Part shown: positions 1 to 5,362 of the stretch, piece after piece
Layout: every line of letters begins with the position of its first letter
Numbering within the stretch: the stretch's first letter is position 1
Assembly: GCA_002711465.1 (NCBI GenBank)
Contig: PARL01000001.1
Coordinates: 1 to 6,668 of the forward strand
From: Fidelibacterota bacterium
GTDB taxonomy: Bacteria; Fidelibacterota; Marinisomatia; SCGC-AAA003-L08; D37C17
Length of the DNA stretch: 6,668 bases
Direction of reading: 5' to 3'
The notes under the pieces: model-generated
The model's database searches: none
What the model saw: the letters and a program-made list of their open reading frames with translations, nothing else
What the model was told of the DNA's origin: nothing
Program-made: the position numbers and the translations under genes

Positions 1-189
1 ACTCCATTAACTAAAAAAATTGTATCAAATGATATATCTCTCGAATATTCAAAAAACCTACATGGATTAGATAGAATAGGAAAGCCAGAAAATTTTATAC
101 CAATTATTAAATCATTAATTGACCCAAGATCAGATTGGATAACGGGTCAAACTATTCACGTTGATGGAGGTTTATCAAATGTTAAATAA
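1..189 (+). CDS. Short-chain dehydrogenase/reductase (SDR), C-terminal fragment
   Basis: The window opens inside this gene; only the last 62 residues and the TAA stop at 187-189 are visible. The fragment carries the usual end of a classical SDR: an R-I-G-K-P-E segment (residues 25-30), then the T-G-Q-T-I-H-V-D-G-G motif (48-57), which forms the last strand of the Rossmann-type fold next to the active site. Family members are NAD(P)H-dependent oxidoreductases (FabG-like ketoacyl reductases, sugar or alcohol dehydrogenases). The nucleotide-binding glycine motif and the Ser-Tyr-Lys active site lie outside the window, so the substrate cannot be named. The codons for V-D-G-G also contain the ribosome binding site of the next gene, and the two genes overlap by 11 bases, so they are probably co-transcribed. 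Confidence 0.9.
   Translation, partial: TPLTKKIVSNDISLEYSKNLHGLDRIGKPENFIPIIKSLIDPRSDWITGQTIHVDGGLSNVK
166..170 (+). promoter_or_regulatory. Ribosome binding site for uvsE, inside the SDR gene
   Basis: GGAGG lies 8 bases before the ATG at 179. It decides the uvsE start: in-frame TTG (161) and ATG (164) codons exist further upstream, but they coincide with or precede this site and have no Shine-Dalgarno sequence of their own. The same bases encode the conserved Asp-Gly-Gly of the upstream SDR. Confidence 0.75.
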
Positions 190-1126
190 TAATTATGGTT
201 ATGCATGCATAAATATGCAACTTGCATACCCAAAGGAATACGGTAACAGTAAGGAAAACAGAATTGTAACTCATAGAAATATGATAAAAAAAACTTTCTT
301 TGATAAAGGTATTGATTATGCATCAGAACTAAGTTTAAAAAATTGCAAAGATCTGTTTGAGATTGTGAAATGGAATAAGAAAAATAACTTTAATTTTTTT
401 AGAATGTCATCTGATATGTTTCCATGGTGCAGTGAATACAAAATGTCTGATTTACCAGATTATAAACAGATTGCTGCTATATTGAAAGACATTGGTAAAT
501 ATATTAACGATAATAATCTTAGAGTAACATCGCACCCTGGACCATTTAATGTCCTTACTTCTCCTAAAGAACATGTTGTTAGAAATTGTATTCATGATCT
601 CACAATACATGGTGAAACATTTGACCTTATGAATTTATCAAGAACCCCTTACAACAAAATAAATATTCACATAGGTGGTGCTTATGGAGACAAATTATCT
701 GCAATGAAAAGATTTTGTGAAAACTTTAAAATGCTACCAAAATCAGTACAAGAAAGATTAACTGTAGAAAATGATGATAGAGATTCACTCTATAGTGTGA
801 AAGATTTATACGAAAATGTCTACAAAGCAATCGGTATTCCAATCGTATTTGATTATCATCATCATAAATTTTGCGATGGCGGACTCACAGAGGAAGAGGC
901 ACTAAACCTTGCTTGCAAAACATGGGGTATTGTCAAGCCTGTTATACATTACTCTGAATCAAGATCATTAGAACATAATGATCCATCAATTAAGCCTCAG
1001 GCTCATTCTGATTACGTTTATGATTACATAAACACTTATGGCAGAAATGTTGATGTGATGATTGAAGCAAAACATAAAGAACTTGCTGTTATGAAATATT
1101 TAAACATTCATAAAATGGCCATTTAA
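179..1126 (+). CDS. uvsE: UV DNA damage endonuclease (UvsE/UvdE family)
   Basis: A 315-residue protein of the UvdE family, a metal-dependent TIM-barrel endonuclease. Known members nick DNA just 5' of cyclobutane dimers, 6-4 photoproducts and some other lesions, starting excision repair independently of UvrABC. Family landmarks appear in order: F-R-M-S-S-D-M-F-P-W (74-83), S-H-P-G-P-F (118-123), N-I-H-I-G-G-A-Y-G (162-170), L-T-V-E-N-D-D (194-200), F-D-Y-H-H-H-K-F (224-231), I-H-Y-S-E (256-260), A-H-S-D-Y (275-279) and M-I-E-A-K (294-298). From memory of the Thermus enzyme, the likely metal ligands are H119, H164, E197, D225, H228, H257, H276 and E296. The lysine that is carboxylated in that enzyme, two residues before the fifth histidine, aligns with V255 here. 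Length is normal for the family. The start at 179 is chosen because of GGAGG at 166-170. It overlaps the SDR gene by 11 bases; no promoter of its own is visible. Confidence 0.93.
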   Translation: MLNNNYGYACINMQLAYPKEYGNSKENRIVTHRNMIKKTFFDKGIDYASELSLKNCKDLFEIVKWNKKNNFNFFRMSSDMFPWCSEYKMSDLPDYKQIAAILKDIGKYINDNNLRVTSHPGPFNVLTSPKEHVVRNCIHDLTIHGETFDLMNLSRTPYNKINIHIGGAYGDKLSAMKRFCENFKMLPKSVQERLTVENDDRDSLYSVKDLYENVYKAIGIPIVFDYHHHKFCDGGLTEEEALNLACKTWGIVKPVIHYSESRSLEHNDPSIKPQAHSDYVYDYINTYGRNVDVMIEAKHKELAVMKYLNIHKMAI

Positions 1127-1158
1127 AAATTTTACATTAAAATGAAGAAAGGAAAACA

Positions 1159-2391
1159 ATGAAAATAATGTATAGATACCTAATGATAACTATTGGTTTA
1201 TTATCATTAGTAATATCTCAAAATACACACATGGTAGAAGCTGGAAGTTACTACTACAGTCCAAATAGTTTAACCATAAACGCAGGAGATACTGTGGTAT
1301 GGGAAAATAATGCAGGATTTCACGATGTCGAATTCATTTCAGGACCTGAGACGCCATCACTTGGTGCTTGTTCAGGGCCTTGTACTATCGGAGAACTTGT
1401 TTTTAACGAACCAGGTACATATTCTTATATATGCAGTATTGGAAGTCATGAACAACAAGGAATGGTTGCTACATTAACAGTTGAACCTGTCGTAAGTACA
1501 ACAGCATCAGTACAGATTGTACATAACAGCGCATCACCAACAGTAGATGTATATGTTGATGGTGCACTTGCAGTACCAGGTTTTGAATACAGAACGGCAA
1601 CTGGTGTTCTTGAACTGCCATTAGAATTTACAGTAGGTATTGCGCCAACAGGTGGTGAAGTAATAGCCGAGTTCCCATTCACACTAGAAGAAGGTGGTGA
1701 ATATGTAGTTGTTGCTACGGGTCTATTAGGTAATGAAGATACTCCATTTGGACTTGCTGCTGCAGGTACAACATTTGGTGCATCAGAAGGTAATGTAGGT
1801 TTAAATGTATATCACGGTTCTACAGATGCTCCAGCTGTTGATATTTTAGCAGATGGTGGTGTACTAGTACCGAACTTATCATATGGTGAATTTTCAGGTT
1901 ATGTAGAAGTACCTGCAAGTGATTATACTATCGGTATTGCTCCAACAGGCGGTGAATCAATCGCAGACTTTATCGCACCATTAAGTGGTCTAGGCGGTGG
2001 TTCTGCTGTAGTATTTGCATCTGGATTCCTATCTGGAGATGATCCAGCATTTGGTGTATTTGCTGCATTAGAAGATGGTACCGTACTAGGATTAGAATCA
2101 GGCAGTTTGTCAGTTGTAGAATTTGCTGAAGATTTTAAATTGAACCCAACTTATCCTAACCCATTCAATCCAAATACGACTATAAGTTTTGAAGTCAATC
2201 AGTATTCTGATATTGCTGTTAACATTTATGATATAAATGGTAAAGTTGTAGAAAACTTATTTAGTGGATTTAAAAGTGCTGGAAATTACTCTATTGATTG
2301 GAAGGCTAATAACCTACCTAGTGGAGTTTATTTTGTTAATGTAAATACAGAGTCATTTACAGCTACTCAAAAAATCACACTATTAAAATAG
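1159..2391 (+). CDS. Secreted cupredoxin / DUF4397 protein with T9SS sorting domain
   Basis: A 410-residue exported protein in four parts. Residues 1 to about 20 form a signal peptide (basic start, hydrophobic core, likely cleavage near S20-Q21). Residues about 28-110 are a plastocyanin/azurin-like cupredoxin with a complete type 1 copper set: H55, C92, H97 and M102. The C-x4-H-x4-M loop differs from the C-x2-H-x4-M of plastocyanin. C71 and C75 could form a disulfide. Residues about 115-203 and 213-307 are two DUF4397 beta domains, clearly related to each other. Residues about 328-410 are a type IX secretion C-terminal domain: Y-P-N-P-F-N-P (332-338), G-K-V-V (361-364), a G-V-Y-F-V-N segment (389-394) and a K-I-T-L-L-K end. 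The protein is therefore probably exported by Sec, crosses the outer membrane by T9SS and is surface-attached or released. Copper binding and electron transfer are inferred; the partner is unknown. An AAAGGA-type ribosome site at 1148-1153 precedes the ATG. A terminator follows the gene. Confidence 0.88.
   Translation: MKIMYRYLMITIGLLSLVISQNTHMVEAGSYYYSPNSLTINAGDTVVWENNAGFHDVEFISGPETPSLGACSGPCTIGELVFNEPGTYSYICSIGSHEQQGMVATLTVEPVVSTTASVQIVHNSASPTVDVYVDGALAVPGFEYRTATGVLELPLEFTVGIAPTGGEVIAEFPFTLEEGGEYVVVATGLLGNEDTPFGLAAAGTTFGASEGNVGLNVYHGSTDAPAVDILADGGVLVPNLSYGEFSGYVEVPASDYTIGIAPTGGESIADFIAPLSGLGGGSAVVFASGFLSGDDPAFGVFAALEDGTVLGLESGSLSVVEFAEDFKLNPTYPNPFNPNTTISFEVNQYSDIAVNIYDINGKVVENLFSGFKSAGNYSIDWKANNLPSGVYFVNVNTESFTATQKITLLK
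1501..2079 (+). repeat. Tandem DUF4397 domains within the cupredoxin gene
   Basis: Two diverged copies of one domain, about 1501-1767 and 1795-2079. Matching landmarks are V-x-I/V-x-H-x-S/G near each start, V-D-V/I, an identical G-I-A-P-T-G-G-E (residues 160-167 and 259-266, 99 residues apart), V-V-x-A-S/T-G and a final F-G. DNA identity is limited outside the G-I-A-P-T-G-G-E codons (1636-1659 and 1933-1956), so this is an old protein-domain duplication rather than a recent DNA repeat. Confidence 0.8.
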
Positions 2392-2404
2392 TAATATCAT
2401 TTTA

Positions 2405-2436
2405 TAAAAAAGCCTCATAATTTATGGGGCTTTTTT
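2405..2436 (+). terminator. Intrinsic terminator after the cupredoxin gene
   Basis: An 8-pair stem (2411-2418 with 2424-2431, one G-T pair) around a 5-base loop, preceded by an A run and followed by a run of six T (2431-2436). It begins 14 bases after the TAA stop of the cupredoxin gene. The flanking A and T runs make it nearly symmetrical, so it could work on both strands, but no minus-strand gene runs into it directly. Confidence 0.88.
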
Positions 2437-2461
2437 ATTTTAAATTAACTGGAGATTAATC

Positions 2462-2806
2462 ATGATATCAATGGTATATATAGTAGAAGTTTTCAAAATA
2501 ATTGCTACAGTTGCAATATTCTTTGTATGGTTTGTAAGATATAAAAATGTTAAAGCTGAATTCAAAAGATATGGATATCCGAGATGGTTTAGAGATTTAA
2601 TTGGAATTATGAAAATATCTTTTTGTATCATGCTTCATTCAAGTATTAATGAAGTTGTAACAATAGGATCTCTTGGTATTTCTGTATTAATGATGGGTGC
2701 ATTTTTTACACATATGAGAATGAAAAATTCATTCAGAGAATATATTGCTTCACTTGCAATGTTAGCAATAAGTGGTTTAATCTTATTGTATACATTTATA
2801 ATTTAA
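2462..2806 (+). CDS. DoxX-like family small membrane protein
   Basis: A 114-residue integral membrane protein with four predicted helices, roughly residues 5-24, 45-60, 66-84 and 95-113. Between helices 1 and 2 is a basic, aromatic segment (Y-G-Y-P-R-W-F-R-D, 38-46), and helix 3 ends in F-F-T-H-M-R (81-86). This layout fits the DoxX-like (DoxX_2) family, small four-helix proteins of mostly unknown biochemical role; the name comes from a thiosulfate:quinone oxidoreductase subunit, but that activity should not be assumed here. The start is supported by GGAG at 2451-2454, 7 bases before the ATG. The gene begins only 25 bases after the T run of the preceding terminator, leaving almost no room for a separate promoter. 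It may depend on terminator read-through or on a promoter overlapping the terminator. Confidence 0.7.
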   Translation: MISMVYIVEVFKIIATVAIFFVWFVRYKNVKAEFKRYGYPRWFRDLIGIMKISFCIMLHSSINEVVTIGSLGISVLMMGAFFTHMRMKNSFREYIASLAMLAISGLILLYTFII

Positions 2807-2812
2807 AATTAA

Positions 2813-2917
2813 ATGAAAATTAGCATAATCAGAATGATTATCTTACTGCTTATGTGTGCTCTAGCCTTAGCAGGAGCAGTTTTTACTACTGTTATAATTC
2901 AAAAAATATTTAGTTAA
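2813..2917 (+). CDS. Possible 34-residue single-helix membrane peptide
   Basis: ATG at 2813 opens a 34-residue frame ending at TAA 2915-2917, 6 bases after the stop of the DoxX-like gene on the same strand. The product has a basic start (M-K-I-S-I-I-R), a hydrophobic stretch covering about residues 8-30 (leucine, alanine, isoleucine and valine with one C-A-L-A-L-A-G-A segment) and a short polar end (Q-K-I-F-S). That is a plausible single transmembrane segment or an uncleaved signal anchor. No Shine-Dalgarno sequence is visible, so translation would rely on coupling to the gene before it. AT-rich DNA can produce such frames by chance. The supporting points are that it fills the only sizeable gap in this region and stops one base before the cdd stop codon. 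Function unknown. Confidence 0.4.
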   Translation: MKISIIRMIILLLMCALALAGAVFTTVIIQKIFS

Positions 2918-2918
2918 T

Positions 2919-3293
2919 CTAGCCAAATGGATAAGGTAATAAGTCCTTTATATAGTGGGTAGTAAATTCTTTGCCTTCCGTACTTGATATATAAATTGGT
3001 ATGTCACCTAGATATTCATAAATGATTTGTCTACATGAACCACAAGGTTTTGCAAAGTTATCTGATACAATTGCTATTGCTTTAAATTTAGTATGACCTT
3101 GTGATAAAGCAGAGTATATTGCAACTCTTTCAGCACATAAAGTACTTGGATATACTGCTGATTCAATATTACACCCATAAATTATTGTTCCATCTTCACA
3201 TAGTATTGAACAACCTACGGCGAAATTACTATACTTTGATTGAGAATTTTTTTGTGCTTTTGTAGCGTGTTTAACTAGTTCTAATTCTTTCAT
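2919..3293 (-). CDS. cdd: Cytidine deaminase
   Basis: A 124-residue homologue of the small, homotetrameric type of cytidine deaminase (Bacillus-like length, rather than the longer E. coli dimeric type). It hydrolyses cytidine and deoxycytidine to uridine and deoxyuridine in pyrimidine salvage, in the cytoplasm. The zinc site is complete: C53-A-E55 (C is a ligand, E the proton shuttle) and P-C84-G-S-C87, giving three cysteine ligands as in tetrameric enzymes. The substrate-binding segment F-A-V-G (24-27) and the G-C-N-I-E motif (40-44) are also present. It is the last gene of a minus-strand run, 13 bases after the DUF2237 gene; no Shine-Dalgarno sequence is visible, which suggests translational coupling. 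It converges tail to tail with the plus-strand genes, with no evident terminator between them. Confidence 0.95.
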   Translation of the reverse strand: MKELELVKHATKAQKNSQSKYSNFAVGCSILCEDGTIIYGCNIESAVYPSTLCAERVAIYSALSQGHTKFKAIAIVSDNFAKPCGSCRQIIYEYLGDIPIYISSTEGKEFTTHYIKDLLPYPFG

Positions 3294-3306
3294 ATAAAAT
3301 ATTTAA

Positions 3307-3678
3307 TTAATTTAGAGCGTACTTTTTAAGAATATTTAATTCAATAAATTTGAGGGTATCCATATGTGTTGAATCTAAAAATACAGGAGGTGCCATTCCG
3401 TTTTCATAGGCTTGTTTCCAGCGTAAAGCACATAAACACCATCGGTCACCTGGTTTGACACCTGGAAATTGAAACTCAGGATTTGGAGTTGATAAATCAT
3501 TACCTATAGATTTACTAAATTCTAAAAACTCTTCTGTAGCTAATACACAAACAGTATGAACTCCAACATCTTCGTTGCAAGTATCACATGATCCATTTCT
3601 AAAAAAACCTGTTTTAGGATTATTACAACAACTATCCAGTTTTTTTCCAAATACATTAATTGATTCTTTTTTTATCAT
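3307..3678 (-). CDS. DUF2237 family protein
   Basis: A 123-residue, probably cytoplasmic protein of the DUF2237 family, whose biochemical function I do not know to be established. The match rests on a run of conserved blocks: N-V-F-G-K-K-L (8-14), T-G-F-F-R-N-G-S-C (23-31), E-D-V-G-V-H-T-V-C (36-44), F-L-E-F-S-K (51-56), G-N-D-L-S-T-P (59-65), F-P-G-V-K-P-G-D-R-W-C-L-C (71-83) and A-P-P-V (96-99). It has seven cysteines (17, 18, 31, 34, 44, 81, 83), and C31-x2-C34 with C81-x-C83 could bind a metal; that is inference. The length is full for the family. It lies 34 bases after the FISUMP gene and 13 bases before cdd, all on the minus strand. No Shine-Dalgarno sequence is visible before its ATG. 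Confidence 0.88.
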   Translation of the reverse strand: MIKKESINVFGKKLDSCCNNPKTGFFRNGSCDTCNEDVGVHTVCVLATEEFLEFSKSIGNDLSTPNPEFQFPGVKPGDRWCLCALRWKQAYENGMAPPVFLDSTHMDTLKFIELNILKKYALN

Positions 3679-3712
3679 GAATATTTTTATTTAATTATAT
3701 ATTTCATATGTC

Positions 3713-4516
3713 TTAATCAGAAACGCATCTTACAGAGATGCCATAATTTTTAGTTATTGAATGCCTATGTATATCAGATCCTAGCCAAAACAATTCTCGA
3801 GTCCATGCTAAATCTGATTCTACTTCAGTCGATGTCCAAAACCAAGCTAAATAACCTAAATAATATCCCATTAAATCATAATTTCCATTTTCATCATTTG
3901 TTAAGCCTGCTGGCAATGCAAAAAAGCCACTTGCATTAGTTGCTCCATAATTAGGCTCTTGCCATAATCCATCATTTCCTTGAATTGTACCTGTACCTTT
4001 TAAAGGTCCTCCAGCAAAACTACTATGAATGTCATCATGATTTTCTGCAAAAGGATTTGCATCGGGGTCTAAATATAAAATTAACTCTGACCATTCTTCA
4101 TCTGATGGAAGATGAAAACCCTCTGGACATATACCACGATCATCAACAGCTGCGGACCAATTATATAAATATCCATATGTATCAGCATTTGATAAATCAT
4201 TATTGTAAACAGCATAATGACCAACAAAATTATTATCCCAAAGATTTGGATTGTCAATAAATATAATTTCATCACCATTTGAATAGCGAGTAGTTTTAAG
4301 GTTCTCTGCCATCCATAATTGTTGTCCTATTTGAACAGTTTGATAAATATTTCCATCAATATCTTCACATATAGGAAATGTTTCCCAACAATCATTTAAA
4401 ATACACTCAACCTCAACCAATACATCTAAGATATTTAGTATTCCATCATCATTTGCATCACATTGAGGAAATAAAAAAGACAATGTAAAAAATATTATTA
4501 ATAATTTATTTAACAT
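3713..4516 (-). CDS. Secreted FISUMP-domain protein with dockerin-like loop
   Basis: A 267-residue exported protein. Residues 1 to about 18 are a signal peptide. Immediately after it lies one 12-residue calcium loop (D20, N22, D24, G25, N28, D31), followed by L-V-E-V-E-C-I-L, a single half of a type I dockerin. Residues about 52-267 form a Fibrobacter succinogenes major paralogous (FISUMP) domain: Y-Q-T-V-Q-I-G (58-64), W-M-A-E-N-L-K-T-T (68-76), Y-G-Y-L-Y-N-W (114-120), G-I-C-P-E-G-F-H-L-P-S (128-138), G-F-F-A-L-P-A-G (197-204), F-W-T-S-T-E (226-231) and S-V-R-C-V (261-265). FISUMP domains are found on secreted or surface proteins and their role is unknown. There is no T9SS tail, unlike the cupredoxin protein, so it may be periplasmic or use another route. 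AAAGGA (revcomp of 4524-4529), 7 bases before the ATG, supports the start. It is first in the FISUMP-DUF2237-cdd run and sits behind the tRNA terminator, so a promoter is expected within 4517-4576, but I see no clear boxes. Confidence 0.85.
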   Translation of the reverse strand: MLNKLLIIFFTLSFLFPQCDANDDGILNILDVLVEVECILNDCWETFPICEDIDGNIYQTVQIGQQLWMAENLKTTRYSNGDEIIFIDNPNLWDNNFVGHYAVYNNDLSNADTYGYLYNWSAAVDDRGICPEGFHLPSDEEWSELILYLDPDANPFAENHDDIHSSFAGGPLKGTGTIQGNDGLWQEPNYGATNASGFFALPAGLTNDENGNYDLMGYYLGYLAWFWTSTEVESDLAWTRELFWLGSDIHRHSITKNYGISVRCVSD

Positions 4517-4576
4517 TTTAATATCCTTTATAATAATTGATTATTTTAACTATATCATAATATAATCATTAAAGAT

Positions 4577-4607
4577 AAAAAAAACCCCCCAGTAAATGAG
4601 AGGTTTT
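4577..4607 (-). terminator. Intrinsic terminator downstream of tRNA-Arg
   Basis: Read on the minus strand, a 10-pair stem (4598-4607 with 4581-4590, two T-G pairs) closes a 7-base loop and runs into eight T (complement of 4577-4584). One arm contains a run of six G. It begins 7 bases after the discriminator base of the tRNA and would end transcripts of the tRNA, and of lnt and the DUF5683-like gene if they read through. Confidence 0.88.
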
Positions 4608-4614
4608 CTTCTAG

Positions 4615-4688
4615 TACCCCGGATACGATTCGAACGTATGACCTACGGCTTAGAAGGCCGTTGCTCTATCCAGCTGAGCTACCGGGGC
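4615..4688 (-). tRNA. tRNA-Arg (anticodon UCU)
   Basis: A complete cloverleaf of 74 bases on the minus strand. It has a 7-pair acceptor stem (GCCCCGG with CCGGGGT, the first pair being G-U), a D stem GCTC/GAGC with a GG-containing loop, an anticodon stem ACGGC/GCCGT with loop CTTCTAA, a 5-base variable loop AGGTC, and a T stem ATACG/CGTAT with loop TTCGAAT. The anticodon TCT is the complement of 4652-4654 and reads AGA (and AGG) arginine codons, suited to an AT-rich genome. The discriminator is A, followed by CT rather than CCA, so the CCA end must be added by tRNA nucleotidyltransferase. It lies 47 bases after the DUF5683-like gene on the same strand. Confidence 0.97.
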
Positions 4689-4735
4689 ATTTTAAGCCTC
4701 AAAATTTAATAAAATGTAAAAGTAAATTAAAAGTA

Positions 4736-5362
4736 TTAAAAAGAAAGTTGACAATTAAATACTATACCATTATTGATTGTTGGTGACAAAGCAGATTCTA
4801 ATTTAATATTATTTTGACCATTTAAGTATGCAACATCAATAAATGAAACTATCCTATTGACAATTAAAGCAGCAACTGTAAAATTATTTATTTTTTTTGC
4901 ATTTGAACTTTTCACTCTAAGATCATTAAATGTATTTCTATTTTTTGTTGTATCCCAATCCCACTGATATTTAGGTGTATCTGGATAGGTATCATTAAAT
5001 CTTCTTTGCCTTTCCATATTTTCGTTAAATTCATACATATTATCATATTGACTCATATGTACAATTAATAGAGAAAGTTCATTATCATTAATTAAATTTA
5101 AATTTATATCAGCGTGAAATGAACCAAAAGACATATAATCATCAATATACATATTATTTGCATAGGAACTTCCAAGGAAAGAAAACCATGAACATGCTTC
5201 TAGTATGAAAAAATTACGTGATCTATTTTTTTCATCTAATTCTAACTGCCCCCATCCAGGAACAATTAATGATTTATATGCATTTTTATCAATAGTCTGA
5301 CTTAATTGAGAAAATGATAAAGATATTAAACTTAGTAATATATATAATCTAAAAATTTTCAT
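4736..5362 (-). CDS. Secreted DUF5683-like envelope protein
   Basis: A 208-residue protein with a signal peptide (1 to about 18, ending L-S-F-S-Q). After it comes S-L-I-V-P-G-W-G-Q (31-39), the hallmark of DUF5683-type envelope proteins of Bacteroidota and relatives. Two hydrophobic segments follow (about 50-66 and 160-176). Between them is a polar, aromatic stretch with W-D-W-D (134-137) and a basic region (N-D-L-R-V-K-S-S-N-A-K-K, 146-157). The last strand-like stretch ends in phenylalanine (Q-L-S-F), which resembles the C-terminal residue of outer membrane beta proteins; this is weak evidence for outer membrane placement. Function is unknown. Its ATG lies inside the end of lnt (14-base overlap), with only an A/G-rich stretch (complement of about 5366-5377) as a possible ribosome site, so translational coupling to lnt is likely. 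Confidence 0.65.
   Translation of the reverse strand: MKIFRLYILLSLISLSFSQLSQTIDKNAYKSLIVPGWGQLELDEKNRSRNFFILEACSWFSFLGSSYANNMYIDDYMSFGSFHADINLNLINDNELSLLIVHMSQYDNMYEFNENMERQRRFNDTYPDTPKYQWDWDTTKNRNTFNDLRVKSSNAKKINNFTVAALIVNRIVSFIDVAYLNGQNNIKLESALSPTINNGIVFNCQLSF

Noticed and set aside
161..178. Upstream TTG (161) or ATG (164) as the uvsE start
   Set aside because: No ribosome site precedes them, and the clear GGAGG at 166-170 is correctly spaced for the ATG at 179.
1446..1682. 78-residue minus-strand open frame inside the cupredoxin gene
   Set aside because: It lies wholly within the first DUF4397 domain, has low-complexity Ser/Thr/Val composition typical of a reversed coding strand, and has no ribosome site.
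2440..2631. 63-residue minus-strand frame opposite the DoxX-like gene
   Set aside because: It overlaps a better-supported gene with a good ribosome site; it is a shadow in AT-rich membrane-protein DNA.
3757..4278. Open frames on the plus strand (3757-3939, 3985-4260) and in another minus frame (4081-4278) within the FISUMP gene
   Set aside because: All are covered by a full FISUMP domain with matching motifs throughout; their translations show no recognisable pattern.
4517..4576. Promoter boxes for the FISUMP unit (for example TATGAT on the minus strand, 4554-4559)
   Set aside because: The region is almost pure A/T, many hexamers resemble a -10 box, and no matching -35 or Bacteroidota-type element sits at the right spacing.
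4615..4688. tRNA-Arg as an integration site for a mobile element
   Set aside because: No integrase, no direct repeat of the tRNA 3' end and no phage-like gene is visible in the window.
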